Shown here: piece after piece, positions 15,902 to 24,997 of the stretch
How the letters are laid out: every line of letters starts with the position of its first letter
Position numbering within the stretch: the first letter of the stretch is position 1
Assembly (NCBI GenBank): GCA_015069165.1
Contig: SVJD01000003.1
Coordinates: forward strand, 1 to 64,000
DNA length: 64,000 bases
Direction: 5' to 3'
From: Oscillospiraceae bacterium
GTDB lineage: Bacteria; Bacillota; Clostridia; UBA1212; UBA1255
Position numbers and translations under genes: made by a program
Notes under the pieces: model-generated
Seen by the model: the letters and a program-made list of their open reading frames with translations, nothing else
What the model was told of the DNA's origin: nothing
Databases searched by the model: none

Positions 15902-16442
15902 TATTTTTAACCAACACAACCGCAGCCGCTATCAATGCTGAAATAATCACTATACCCACTGCCGTTACACAGCCTTTGGGCATTCCGGATTTTTTCTTAC
16001 TGTCCCTTTTAGCTTTTGTCGCTCTCCTTGCAGGTGTTTTTGCACCGGTTTTAGCCGCTGCTTTCGATGAAACTTTTGTCGGAATTTTAGATAACGTCTT
16101 ACGCGAAGCAGTTGCTTTTTGTACGGAACGTCTTCTGACTGCCTTATGATACATTGTTAAAGGGTCTTTTTGATGCATGATGCGAATATAAAAATCGTCA
16201 ATCCATTTAACGTCGGTGGAAGTAGTCATGTTTTTTTCAGTAGCATCAGGATTGTGGGCAATTTGATTTCGTACCCAGCGATAATGCTTAAGCTTCTTTA
16301 AATCTTCATTCCATGTACTTACATGAAGCGATCCCATAGGAGTATTATTCATTTCATCTATGTATGCAGTGATGCGTTTATCGTCATTCATGACCTCGCC
16401 GCAAAGCTTTTCAAGTCGCTTGTATGAATCTAAAAATCCCAT
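15894..16442 (-). CDS. Tail-anchored protein of unknown function (DUF6548-like)
   Basis: 182 residues in three parts. Residues 1-105 form a helical soluble domain (LKHYRWVRNQIAHNP) that I recall as DUF6548-like. Residues ~105-150 are a basic, alanine- and lysine-rich linker. Residues ~157-178 form one hydrophobic segment, so the protein is probably tail-anchored with the domain in the cytoplasm. The start has a clear GAGGAGGG site and overlaps the previous gene by 13 bp, so translation is coupled. Function unknown. Confidence 0.7.
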   Translation of the reverse strand: MGFLDSYKRLEKLCGEVMNDDKRITAYIDEMNNTPMGSLHVSTWNEDLKKLKHYRWVRNQIAHNPDATEKNMTTSTDVKWIDDFYIRIMHQKDPLTMYHKAVRRRSVQKATASRKTLSKIPTKVSSKAAAKTGAKTPARRATKAKRDSKKKSGMPKGCVTAVGIVIISALIAAAVVLVKNII

Positions 16443-16891
16443 AAAACACCCTCCTCAAAACAAGAAGTCGCAAGGCTTTCCAGAATTTTTATAACATCTG
16501 CATCATCAAGGGAAATTTCACATTCTCCGTTTTTCATCAAAATCATCACCTGAAACGTTGCACCGTCATGGGTTGACTCCAACATTGTATAGGGATAGCC
16601 CAAGCTGGTGCAGGTATATCCTTTCCATAAATTCCCTCTCAATTCAAAGGACTCTATCTCACAAACATTATCGTAAAATGACCTTGTAGAAATATAAATC
16701 TCATTTTTTCCGTAAAAGCAAATGGTAATTCCTGCTTTTGTGAAAATGTCCATTTCCGTTTGAGCACCCTTATAGATATGCAACTTTTTCGAAGTCACTT
16801 TTCCTCCGGAATCGCTACCACAAAAAAGCTTCCAACCAAACGGCACAAACACGTGGAGAACTCCGTTATCAAAAAATTCGCCGTTCATCAT
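16430..16891 (-). CDS. Hypothetical protein, coupled to the preceding gene
   Basis: 153 residues with no membrane segment and no recognised family. The ATG at 16891 overlaps the TGA of the preceding gene in an ATGA junction, which decides the start; an upstream in-frame start at 16936 would add 15 residues reading through the neighbour. The sequence looks beta-rich (VLHVFVPFGWKLF; GKNEIYISTR). The arrangement implies a stoichiometric partner of the genes on either side. Confidence 0.65.
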   Translation of the reverse strand: MMNGEFFDNGVLHVFVPFGWKLFCGSDSGGKVTSKKLHIYKGAQTEMDIFTKAGITICFYGKNEIYISTRSFYDNVCEIESFELRGNLWKGYTCTSLGYPYTMLESTHDGATFQVMILMKNGECEISLDDADVIKILESLATSCFEEGVLWDF

Positions 16892-17487
16892 GCCCAAGGG
16901 TCTTCTGAAACGGGCACACGAATATCTGAAAGACATTGAATTTCATTCATAAACCATTGTCCCGTCGAAGGTTTTTTACGTAACTTTATCTGTCGCATAT
17001 TATCGGCGCCGCCACTCTTAAGCCAAAGAACTGCCCAACCGTCATTATCAAAAGAATAAGGATTCTCGTGAACAACAATAGTATAGGGCAACGAGGGTGT
17101 ATAACCATTTTCAGGCGTTGCTCCGTTAAAGAAGGAAAACGGTTTGTAATATTTGTCGGTCAATCTTTCATTTATAAACTGTTTTTCATAAGGACTGACA
17201 TCAACAGGCCCTTTCAAGAAGTTCAGCATTTCGATAACTGCATCGGGGTTTTTCTCGTACTGACAAAGTGCAAGGATAGTCAACGCCGTTGTTTTAAAAG
17301 GAGTATCCAACGATGCTTCGGGCAATGCCTGAAGTTCGGAAACATTTGTAGGAAGTGAAGCAAAAGTGAAAGTTTCGCTTCTGTTTTTTCCTTTTCCAAT
17401 CGCCGCAACACCATCATTTATTACCTTTGATGTTTCTTTCTTTAATGTAGATTCTGCTGCTCTTTTTAGAGAATCAAATATACCCAT
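16888..17487 (-). CDS. DUF6935-like protein
   Basis: 199 residues. After a short N-terminal helix (MGIFDSLKRAAES) comes a domain with LPEASLDTPFKTTALTILAL and GATPENGYTPSLPYTI, which I recall as the DUF6935 family; this is from memory. It ends SEDPWA, also family-like. Function not known. Soluble, no signal peptide. It is 15 bp after the previous gene and overlaps the next by 4 bp. Confidence 0.65.
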   Translation of the reverse strand: MGIFDSLKRAAESTLKKETSKVINDGVAAIGKGKNRSETFTFASLPTNVSELQALPEASLDTPFKTTALTILALCQYEKNPDAVIEMLNFLKGPVDVSPYEKQFINERLTDKYYKPFSFFNGATPENGYTPSLPYTIVVHENPYSFDNDGWAVLWLKSGGADNMRQIKLRKKPSTGQWFMNEIQCLSDIRVPVSEDPWA

Positions 17488-17502
17488 CTTTATACCTCCT
17501 GT

Positions 17503-17946
17503 TTATTCCGCTTTTACATATCTGACAGTAATAAAATTAATGAAGCTGTCATCATCGGCAACCTTAGCCCAACCGTCGTCACTCATATCCGTGCCGACTT
17601 CGATCCAAAGCTCCCCGTTTCTTTCTTCCCAAGTCTTCGGGTCGTCGATTATCATACCGTCACAGAGCTTAATCTCCCCCGCCGATACCGCTTCATCAAT
17701 TTCCGCTTGAGTAACTCCGTCGGGCAAAGGCATAAGCATATACAGTGCACCGTCGGCACAAACTTCTATTTGCATTCCCACCATCTGTCTGCGTTCGCGA
17801 CGCTCATCTGCAACAGCTTCTTCGTCCGATTCATCGACATAGGTCATAGGTGAGTTCAGGTATTCCTCAGCATTCAAATAGACCAATTCGTTTTCATCAT
17901 TAAGTGTTCCTATGGAATGAAACTTCCATCTGCCTACGTAGTTCAT
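17503..17946 (-). CDS. Hypothetical acidic protein
   Basis: 147 residues, strongly acidic. The start at 17946 is set by an AGGAGG site in the leader; an in-frame start at 17982 would ignore it. The sequence begins MNYVGRWKFHSIG and later has SDDGWAKVADDD, the layout of small lipocalin-like 'copper-homeostasis' or extracellular-binding folds, but I would not assign a family. Part of the five-gene cluster between the restriction locus and tRNA-Ser. Confidence 0.6.
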   Translation of the reverse strand: MNYVGRWKFHSIGTLNDENELVYLNAEEYLNSPMTYVDESDEEAVADERRERRQMVGMQIEVCADGALYMLMPLPDGVTQAEIDEAVSAGEIKLCDGMIIDDPKTWEERNGELWIEVGTDMSDDGWAKVADDDSFINFITVRYVKAE

Positions 17947-17982
17947 ATTATCGCCTCCTGATAAATATATTATTTTAAACAT

Positions 17983-18519
17983 TCATAAAAACTGCACTCC
18001 GCGATTAAAAAGCTTAACAAGCTCTTGTATAGCCTCTTCAGTCAAAAAATTATCCTGATTGTTGTAAGCATAAATACTTTCCCCTGAAGCGTACCGCACA
18101 TTCAAATGTATCCCGTAATCACCGGGAAGCCCTTCAACCTTATAACTCATGCCGTTATACCGGACAATGTCATATTTATTTACAATGCACTGCAGAGTGT
18201 TCATAAAGCTATGGTCTGCCCGAAAAACACGTTTTTCTCCGGTATCCAAAACATGATAAGTCCCTTTTACTGCTCCGTTCTCAAGATTTGCCCAAAGCTG
18301 ATAAATATGGTTTCCTATCTCGTCCCAACCGTCGGCATCTAATGTAGAAAACCAACAATTAAAGGAAACAATCTGTGTCGAACCGATAGTTTTAGGTGCA
18401 TCGTAGTTTGTATTATCCCGAACTCCTCCGTCTTCTTCAATCTCGTCGGACGCTGCTTTTTCGGTACGACGAGAGAGCCGAAAAAGCGGACATCGAAGCC
18501 TACATTTCTTATATCTCAC
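17983..18519 (-). CDS. Hypothetical protein, first gene of a five-gene cluster
   Basis: About 178 residues. The first ~35 residues are basic and of doubtful reality; the well-formed part starts near KTIGSTQIVSF and ends KLFNRGVQFL. GESIYAYNNQDNFL near the C-terminus looks like a conserved patch. The start is uncertain: GTG at 18519 has GGGGG upstream, while the frame stays open to 18591. No family recognised. It heads a minus-strand cluster that reads away from tRNA-Ser. Confidence 0.5.
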   Translation of the reverse strand: MRYKKCRLRCPLFRLSRRTEKAASDEIEEDGGVRDNTNYDAPKTIGSTQIVSFNCWFSTLDADGWDEIGNHIYQLWANLENGAVKGTYHVLDTGEKRVFRADHSFMNTLQCIVNKYDIVRYNGMSYKVEGLPGDYGIHLNVRYASGESIYAYNNQDNFLTEEAIQELVKLFNRGVQFL

Positions 18520-18726
18520 AAAAATACCCCCAAGCAAATCTTTAACATCAGCTCGATTTCGAACTAAATCCAAACAGTAACTTTTCAACACCTATAATTA
18601 AACTTGATTGTAACATATCATAACTGTAAACGCAAGATATTATATGTAGCCTCTGCTTTTTTGAATTTTTAACAACAAATAAATCATAACAATTTCCGAA
18701 AAACGGACAGAAAATACATAAAAAAA

Positions 18727-18761
18727 CTGCCCGAAAACCCAAAATCCGGATTTTCGGACAG
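18727..18761 (-). terminator. Intrinsic terminator after tRNA-Ser
   Basis: On the minus strand an 11-bp stem, CTGTCCGAAAA paired with TTTTCGGGCAG (one G-U), is followed by a T7 run. It lies directly after the tRNA 3' end. Confidence 0.8.
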
Positions 18762-18765
18762 AATA

Positions 18766-18857
18766 TGGCGGAGACGGTGGGATTCGAACCCACGGACGGT
18801 TTTAGGCCGTCAAACGATTTCGAGTCGTTCTCGTTATGACCACTTCGATACGTCTCC
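18766..18857 (-). tRNA. tRNA-Ser (CGA)
   Basis: A 92-nt class II tRNA: acceptor stem GGAGACG pairing with CGTCTCC, anticodon stem AACGA/TCGTT around loop CTCGAAA (anticodon CGA), a long variable arm (GACGGCC...), TPsiC loop GGTTCGAATCC and an encoded CCA end. An intrinsic terminator follows. tRNA-Ser genes are frequent integration sites, and the accessory region lies on this side. Confidence 0.95.
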
Positions 18858-18960
18858 GTAACTTATATACCGACGGCGATTATATCATGATAACTGCCTT
18901 TTATCAAGCAGATTTTAATCGACCGTCGGCACTTTTAATCTGTAACAAAACACTTATATG

Positions 18961-19413
18961 TTAAAAAATCAACTGAATTGTCGAAATGGCCGCATAAGAT
19001 GTTTTCCCATAAAGATCTAATGTTGCTCCGGACAAACCCATAAAAAAGCCAACAAGAAATGAAAGAACATAAAACACAGTCAATGCGATACCAAGCCAAA
19101 GACCTGCAATCGAAAGCCCTCTGCCGATTTTAGCTTTTCCTTCCAAAACACCATTATTAAGCATTTTAAAATTCTTAGCTTTGCTAAAACCTATGCAAGC
19201 AAAAATAATACCCAAAAATCCCGTCAAATATGCACATACAAGACTGATTATACCCCAAGACAAAGCAGAACTTGCAGCTCTGTTTATTAATTCTTTATTC
19301 GCCGAATCAACAACAGGCTCTGCTGCTTGGCAAACTTCCTGAGTTTGCGTACCGCACGCACTGCAAACTTGCTCTCCATCATCAATATTTGCTCCGCAAT
19401 TATTACAAAACAT
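18961..19413 (-). CDS. Zinc-ribbon membrane protein, paralogue 2
   Basis: 150 residues. It starts with a zinc ribbon (MFCNNCGANIDDGEQVCSAC, residues 1-20). A short linker and a DUF4190-like membrane domain follow, with two to three hydrophobic segments and the conserved piece GVLEGKAKIGRGLSIAGLWLG. The gene directly upstream encodes a paralogue with the same layout, so this is a tandem duplication. The ribbon should be cytoplasmic. Function unknown. Confidence 0.75.
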   Translation of the reverse strand: MFCNNCGANIDDGEQVCSACGTQTQEVCQAAEPVVDSANKELINRAASSALSWGIISLVCAYLTGFLGIIFACIGFSKAKNFKMLNNGVLEGKAKIGRGLSIAGLWLGIALTVFYVLSFLVGFFMGLSGATLDLYGKTSYAAISTIQLIF

Positions 19414-19457
19414 AATTTTCCCTCCTACATATATACCAAGAATTTATCATTTACAAA

Positions 19458-19958
19458 TTAAAATAACATTTTAACAGCAGTCATTGCAGTATAATAATAT
19501 TCATCATACAAATCATACTCCACAGGCTCGCCGAAAACAGCAGCAAGCACGATAATTCCGATATATAAAGCCAAAATTATTGTCATTCCGATACCAAACC
19601 AAAGACCGCCGATTGAAAGACCTCTGCCAACTTTAGCCTTGCCTTCCAAAACACCGTTGTTTAAATATTTAAACTTATTTGCTTTGCTGATTCCGACACA
19701 GCCGAAAATGATACCCAAAAATCCTGTTCCATACGCAAACACAAGACTAAGTATACCCCAAGTCAAAGCTGAACCGGCAACTTCATCAGCCATCGCCTTG
19801 CGCACGGGGTCAACCTCAGGCTCTGCCTGATATACCACTTGCCCCATTACAGGCTGTTGTACCGCATCTTGAGAATTTTCTTGCAAAATTTGAGTGCCGC
19901 ACACACCGCAAAATCTCGCATCGCCAACAATTTGTGTTCCGCAATTACTACAAAACAT
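19458..19958 (-). CDS. Zinc-ribbon membrane protein, paralogue 1
   Basis: 166 residues. It has an N-terminal zinc ribbon (CSNCGTQIVGDARFCGVCG), a variable linker and a DUF4190-like membrane domain with the shared stretch VLEGKAKVGRGLSIGGLW. Paralogue of the next gene 44 bp downstream. Follows the lipid operon by 19 bp, so it could be read as part of that transcript. Confidence 0.75.
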   Translation of the reverse strand: MFCSNCGTQIVGDARFCGVCGTQILQENSQDAVQQPVMGQVVYQAEPEVDPVRKAMADEVAGSALTWGILSLVFAYGTGFLGIIFGCVGISKANKFKYLNNGVLEGKAKVGRGLSIGGLWFGIGMTIILALYIGIIVLAAVFGEPVEYDLYDEYYYTAMTAVKMLF

Positions 19959-19977
19959 AATTCTTCCCTCCTAAAAA

Positions 19978-20994
19978 TTATACTGATTCACACAAAAGAC
20001 ACTGCTGACCTATTTCAAAATTCTCCCAAAGGAAATTTTTAATAACAGCATCATACTTTTGCGTGTCAAGAGACCTCAACATAGAATGAGTTCCCTCATC
20101 AAACCAAACAAAAGTTTTTTTATCACTTCCGCAAATATTATACATCTTTTCCGCATATTCAGGCAAGGAAAAAATATCTCGCCTGCCGTGCATCATAAGA
20201 ATCGGCTTATCAAGGCTGCCTATAACATCAATAGGACCGTATTTCATAGAGTGATTCGTGTAACGCTTCATCCACATATCAATCAAATCCAACATAAACA
20301 CAGTCGGCTTCTTTCTCTCCACAAGATGTGCTTTCATTATATTGTTAAAATTAGAAAACATTCCGTCTGTCACTATAGCCGAAATATATTCGGGACAATC
20401 CGCAGACGTAATCGCGTGCATTCCGCCGGCAGCACCGATGCAAATACCATGCAAAATTATGTTTTTAACACCGTATTTCACGTGCACAAACTCCGCCCAC
20501 GCAATTATATCCTTACTTTCTTCAAAACCGCACGTACTGAATTCTCCGTCACTCAAACCGTGAGAACGCGGATCAATCACAAGCACATCACAGCCGCTTT
20601 CCGCATACGGAGGCGCGAAATAATATGAATAGCACAAACTTTCCGACCTGCCCGGTAAAATAATAACGCACTGCTCACCGCCAAATTTATAATACTCTCC
20701 GTAAAGGTTGAGTCCATCGTTCATAATATGTACCGGCTCCATTCTTGCCACATTTTCACGGTGCCAATTCATCCCTTCGGAATAAAGCTCGATGTAATCC
20801 AGTTCGTCCGTTGACGGCGCTCTTCCCCACTTGCCTGTTTTATTGCGGCTCAACACCGAAACATATACGCAATACGAGGCTACAAAAAACGACAAAACTC
20901 CCACAAACAAGCCGAAAGCCGTAGCAAAAACTGCAATTTTAAGCCCCAGATCTATCGAATATTCAGAAAATTCCCAAATATTTGTAAAAAACAT
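19978..20994 (-). CDS. Membrane-anchored alpha/beta hydrolase with Cys nucleophile
   Basis: 338 residues. One N-terminal membrane segment (~15-45) is followed by an alpha/beta hydrolase domain: oxyanion region ILPGRSES, VIDPRSHGLSDG, nucleophile elbow HGICIGAAGG (about 181-190), acid in MMHGRRDIF and histidine in DEGTHSM. The elbow carries Cys where most esterases have Ser, so it may be a thioesterase-like or dienelactone-type enzyme, or a weak lipase. It is the last gene of the lipid operon, 14 bp after plsC, suggesting an acyl-ester or thioester substrate. Confidence 0.8.
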   Translation of the reverse strand: MFFTNIWEFSEYSIDLGLKIAVFATAFGLFVGVLSFFVASYCVYVSVLSRNKTGKWGRAPSTDELDYIELYSEGMNWHRENVARMEPVHIMNDGLNLYGEYYKFGGEQCVIILPGRSESLCYSYYFAPPYAESGCDVLVIDPRSHGLSDGEFSTCGFEESKDIIAWAEFVHVKYGVKNIILHGICIGAAGGMHAITSADCPEYISAIVTDGMFSNFNNIMKAHLVERKKPTVFMLDLIDMWMKRYTNHSMKYGPIDVIGSLDKPILMMHGRRDIFSLPEYAEKMYNICGSDKKTFVWFDEGTHSMLRSLDTQKYDAVIKNFLWENFEIGQQCLLCESV

Positions 20995-21008
20995 TGCGTC
21001 CCCCTTTA

Positions 21009-21641
21009 TTATTTGCCGCCAAGCTCTTTAAGCTGTTTTCTTAAAGACAATGCTTTATTATAAACTATTTCATTTAACGCCACAATCTCTTCTTTTGTGG
21101 GATTTTTTGACGAACAATAATCTGATAAATTTATTGGCTTTCCTATGATTATATGCGCCTGCTTAAAAAAACCGTAATTTCCGTCTGTGATTATCGGCAC
21201 AATCGGCGCTCCCGCACGAAGCGCAATCATAATATAGCTCGGTTTAAATTTATCCATTTCCCCGTCATCGGTGTTATGTCCTTCCGGGAAAATCTGAACT
21301 AATTCTCCCCTTTTTATGACCTCTGCGCTTTCATCAATAAAACGCATACTTTTCATTATACGGTCGCACTTTATTCCTCCGAAACACTTCATGCCCCACG
21401 CCACAAACTTGTTGCTGTATGCCATTTCGGAAGCAACTACGTTCAATCTTCTGGGCAGCAGCAAAAACATATTAAGCACATAATCAAACATATTATAGTG
21501 ATTCGAAATTACCAGCGCGCCGCCTTTAATTTTTTTGCCTTGCACCGCTCTATCCTCATAATATGTTTTGCGCTTAAACAAAAGCCACTGTATGGGGTAT
21601 GCATTTATAATCGCGTACCATCTGAAAAAGTCATATATCAT
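21009..21641 (-). CDS. plsC: PlsC-type lysophospholipid acyltransferase
   Basis: 210 residues of the glycerol-3-phosphate/lysophosphatidate acyltransferase family. The catalytic HX4D motif is SNHYNMFD (about 46-53), and motif III is FPEGHNT (about 117-123). GAPIVPI is motif IV-like. The fold sits at the inner face of the membrane and transfers acyl chains from acyl-ACP or acyl-CoA to a lysolipid. The start overlaps the end of the acyl-ligase/ACP gene by 4 bp, so acyl-ACP made by that protein is the likely donor. Confidence 0.85.
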   Translation of the reverse strand: MIYDFFRWYAIINAYPIQWLLFKRKTYYEDRAVQGKKIKGGALVISNHYNMFDYVLNMFLLLPRRLNVVASEMAYSNKFVAWGMKCFGGIKCDRIMKSMRFIDESAEVIKRGELVQIFPEGHNTDDGEMDKFKPSYIMIALRAGAPIVPIITDGNYGFFKQAHIIIGKPINLSDYCSSKNPTKEEIVALNEIVYNKALSLRKQLKELGGK

Positions 21642-23599
21642 TTAAGTTTTTCTCCTACAATTCTTTCCAGGTCATTCAAATTATACGCAAACTCATCTGT
21701 TTCAAACTCCAAGGTAACTCCGAGTTGCTCGTCGATTTCGCTTACAACTGTAAAGTAATCAAGGCTTGTGCCGCCTAAATCTTTTATAAAATGTCCTGTA
21801 TTGGTAATTTTTTCCTCAGGAAGATTTAACGCCTCAGAAAGAATTCTTCTTAACTGTTTTTTTAATTCGGAATCGTTTTCAAATCCCTCGTTTTTAATTT
21901 CCTCAATAGACTCAAACAATTTCACATTGCCGTTTTCAATGTTTCTTTTTACCCTTGCGCGACTTACTTTTATGTCATTTTCTGCCATAACCGCATCCGT
22001 TGTGTAATATACTCTTTGTATTTTATACGCCCCCGGAAGCTTTTTCTCGCAAAGTTTTATCTCTTTTTCCAAAATTTCTCTGTCATCACGAATCATATTC
22101 TCATCAATTTGAACAACAAGAAGCAGATTCTCCATTTTTTCATCGCCTATAACGCAGAAACATTTCGCTCCCGGCAATTCAAAAAAGCTTTCCGCAAAAT
22201 CAGGATTAAGATTCTCACCGTTTTCACTTATAACTATATCTGATTTTCTTCCTTGCAAATAGTATTTGCCGTCAGAACTTACACTCACCACATCGCCTGT
22301 ATTAAACCATTCTTCATTTTCAATAAGCGTTCCGTCAACAATCATCTTTTTGCAAATAGAATCACCCTTTACCAAAAGTACATTGCTGTTATCAACTTTT
22401 AACTCTATGGATTCAAACGGTTTTCCTACTGAAACAGGCACTTTTTCTTTAGGTTTTTTAGCAAAATCCGCCGTAACAATACCGATTTCACTCATTCCGT
22501 AACCGCTCACCAAGTGATATCCCAACGCATTTATCATATTCATCGAAGATTCTTTCAAGGCGCTGCCGCCGGAAATGCAGAATTTAACGCTATCTCCAAA
22601 AACTTTCTCGCGAACTTCTTTAAAAATCTTTGCAGCAAAATGCTCTCCCAACTTCGGGAATAAGTTCTGAACTTTAAGTGAAAGAGCCATACCTTTCGAA
22701 AATTTCTGCTGAGTTTTTTCATCTCTTTGAGCAACTTCACGCAAAACGGTTTTCTCTATGGTATGCCACAAAAGAGGCACCGCGAAAACATGAGTCACGC
22801 CGTGAACTCTGACTGTTCGCATAAGCGTTTCGGGTGCAAGATTTTCAGAAAAAACTATGATTGCTCCAAAGAAAGAAAGCCACAAATACATAGCTTCAAA
22901 ACCGAAAATATGATAAAGCGGCAACATTGCAAAAGACTTAATTTTGCCGTTAAAAGACCTGCCTATTGCATTATTCCATGAAAGTGCTTGCCAACTGTTA
23001 AATATTTGCATTGAAATTTCCAACCCCGTATATATGCAAATTTTTTCTTTAAGCGTTGTGCCGCTGGTTGTAAGCGCAATTTCATTTCCGAAAGAAGAAA
23101 AATTTACCGACGAAATATTTTGTCCGCTCTTTTCAAGTTCCCCATAAAATAATATTGAAAGTCCCTCGTAATCAGCACTTTTTTTGGTGCAAATAACTTG
23201 TTCCACACCTAAAGTTTTCATCATTGACACGCTTGCCGTTGTCGGCTGAAGTAAATTAACAAGAAAAGGTTTATTTCCGCTCATGAGTATAGCCCAAAAA
23301 GTTATAAGCCACTCTACACTGTTTTCGCCCGAAAGACCTATAAATTCCCCCGTACATTTTGCCTCACAGGAAATAGCCTTCGCCACGCAATTAACTTTTT
23401 CTCTTATTTCATCATAAGTAAACTCTTTAATTTCAATACCGTTTGATGTCATAAAAGATGTTTCTGCCATTACCATATCTCTGAAAAATACAATATTGTA
23501 AATATCTTCAAAAGTCTTGTTGCTCTCTTGAAGCTTTTTACACTCGTTTTTTACAAATTTTTTCAGCAAATGTATATTCTCGTAAGGGTTTTTACTCAT
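21638..23599 (-). CDS. Acyl-AMP ligase fused to an acyl carrier domain
   Basis: 653 residues. Residues ~1-560 are an ANL-family adenylating enzyme: TTSGTTLKEK (A3 region), SGYGMSEIG (A5), WFNTGDV (A7), GRKSDIV (A8) and the C-terminal lysine in NDIKVSR. Residues ~575-653 are an acyl carrier domain with the phosphopantetheine serine in DLGGTSLDYF. It should activate a free fatty acid with ATP and load it on its own carrier arm, like the ligase half of Aas. Neighbours are plsC (4-bp overlap) and an MFS transporter (14 bp upstream). Confidence 0.85.
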   Translation of the reverse strand: MSKNPYENIHLLKKFVKNECKKLQESNKTFEDIYNIVFFRDMVMAETSFMTSNGIEIKEFTYDEIREKVNCVAKAISCEAKCTGEFIGLSGENSVEWLITFWAILMSGNKPFLVNLLQPTTASVSMMKTLGVEQVICTKKSADYEGLSILFYGELEKSGQNISSVNFSSFGNEIALTTSGTTLKEKICIYTGLEISMQIFNSWQALSWNNAIGRSFNGKIKSFAMLPLYHIFGFEAMYLWLSFFGAIIVFSENLAPETLMRTVRVHGVTHVFAVPLLWHTIEKTVLREVAQRDEKTQQKFSKGMALSLKVQNLFPKLGEHFAAKIFKEVREKVFGDSVKFCISGGSALKESSMNMINALGYHLVSGYGMSEIGIVTADFAKKPKEKVPVSVGKPFESIELKVDNSNVLLVKGDSICKKMIVDGTLIENEEWFNTGDVVSVSSDGKYYLQGRKSDIVISENGENLNPDFAESFFELPGAKCFCVIGDEKMENLLLVVQIDENMIRDDREILEKEIKLCEKKLPGAYKIQRVYYTTDAVMAENDIKVSRARVKRNIENGNVKLFESIEEIKNEGFENDSELKKQLRRILSEALNLPEEKITNTGHFIKDLGGTSLDYFTVVSEIDEQLGVTLEFETDEFAYNLNDLERIVGEKLK

Positions 23600-23613
23600 A
23601 TAGAATCCTCTTT

Positions 23614-24963
23614 TTACTTTTTATCTGTTTTCTCTTCCTTGCCCATCATAATGACTTTCTTAGGTAAAAAGAAAGTTAAAACGAATGCTAACATACACGC
23701 TGCTGCCACAATAATCGTCATATATGAAATGTATCCTTTTCTTTTCAAATACACCAAAATTACACTGGAAGCAAGACCCGTTGCCACTCCTTCAAAAAGT
23801 CCCTGTACCGCAAAATACATCGACGCAATATTACGTCCGATTTTTTTACTTTCTTCTGCAGCCAAGAAAGAAGGCACAGTATATGACACCGAGAAGAACG
23901 CACCAATTGAGAAAGAAACCAATAGTCCGCAGAACATTGCAAGAGGAAGCAAAATACTTTTCGGAACATTATTACAGAAAAACATTATTGACATTCCCAC
24001 AGAAAATACCAAAAGAACGTATCTGTAACCGAATCCCAATCCCTTTTTTTGTACCACTTTACTGTAAAGGGGCATTGTAAACGGAACAGGAGCAAAAGCA
24101 GAAGCCATTACAAAAGTCATATTTATGCCTGCGGTTGAGAAAAATTCATTTATTCCGCTTAAAAAGAGTTGTAAACCAACATTCATTATAGCCGCAACAA
24201 ACATCCAGAATATAAGAGTTTTATTCTTGAAAGAGCATGACAAAGCTGTGGCAAGCGTAAGTTTATCTTTAACTTTATTTTCTGTTTGTTCTTCCGGCAC
24301 TTCGCCTTTTTTGTAAGCTTTTTCCTTTAATAATACCATCGGAATCATCATAGTCAAAGACAGCGGCATAAATATCAAAGCTACTGTTCTTATATTCATT
24401 TTCAAACTTATGAAAACAGGCAACAAAGCAAATCCCAATATAAAATAAATAACATCACATACAGATTTTACATTTGATAAAAACAGCAAATCACTTTCTG
24501 TTTCCGTAACTTCGGAAAAAGTAGCATAATATGCAAGCATTGTCATCGTATAAAAAAGATAAAACAAGCCAAGTAAAACCGCAAACCAAACAGTATTTCT
24601 TACCGTTGCCCCATCATCGGGAATAAATAAAAACAACACATAAGTTATAAGCATCGGTATAAATCCCATAAGAATGGCAGGTTTTCTTCTTCCCCATTTT
24701 GTTCTTAAATTGTCAATAAACGGTGACATAGGAACATCTATCAAGCCATCAAAAACTTTTGTTGCAAAAGCAAGAATACTCCAAAGTGCCGCAATTACTA
24801 ATGTTTTGTCACTATAGGTCCAAAATCCGACATCTACTTTTTTAAAACCCTCTATGATAAGCGCACTGCACAAGTATGTACCTACTATCAAGTTAAGCAT
24901 ATTAACGCCTACACCCGAGCAACCATACAACAAAAGACGGCTTCTTTTTGTGATTTTTTCCAT
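23614..24963 (-). CDS. MFS_2/GPH-type transporter
   Basis: 449 residues with about twelve hydrophobic segments. The loop DGLIDVPMSPFIDNLRTKWG followed by RRKPAILMG is the MelB-like GPH/MFS_2 signature. The superfamily includes sugar symporters and also lysophospholipid carriers (Mfsd2a type; the bacterial functional analogue LplT is a different MFS branch). Placed between fakA and the acyl ligase, a lysolipid or acylated substrate is more likely than a sugar, but this is inferred from context. Confidence 0.8.
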   Translation of the reverse strand: MEKITKRSRLLLYGCSGVGVNMLNLIVGTYLCSALIIEGFKKVDVGFWTYSDKTLVIAALWSILAFATKVFDGLIDVPMSPFIDNLRTKWGRRKPAILMGFIPMLITYVLFLFIPDDGATVRNTVWFAVLLGLFYLFYTMTMLAYYATFSEVTETESDLLFLSNVKSVCDVIYFILGFALLPVFISLKMNIRTVALIFMPLSLTMMIPMVLLKEKAYKKGEVPEEQTENKVKDKLTLATALSCSFKNKTLIFWMFVAAIMNVGLQLFLSGINEFFSTAGINMTFVMASAFAPVPFTMPLYSKVVQKKGLGFGYRYVLLVFSVGMSIMFFCNNVPKSILLPLAMFCGLLVSFSIGAFFSVSYTVPSFLAAEESKKIGRNIASMYFAVQGLFEGVATGLASSVILVYLKRKGYISYMTIIVAAACMLAFVLTFFLPKKVIMMGKEEKTDKK

Positions 24964-24997
24964 AATACTCTTTCTCCTTTTTCAATTACAATCTCGA

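Noticed and set aside
1-18600. Prophage or complete integrative element next to tRNA-Ser
   Set aside because: No integrase, structural, replication or conjugation genes remain; only a small ATPase stump hints at a former element, and no repeated tRNA end was found by eye.
20059-20628. 189-codon plus-strand frame opposite the hydrolase
   Set aside because: Antisense to conserved hydrolase motifs; composition (many R, H, N) is typical of a shadow frame.
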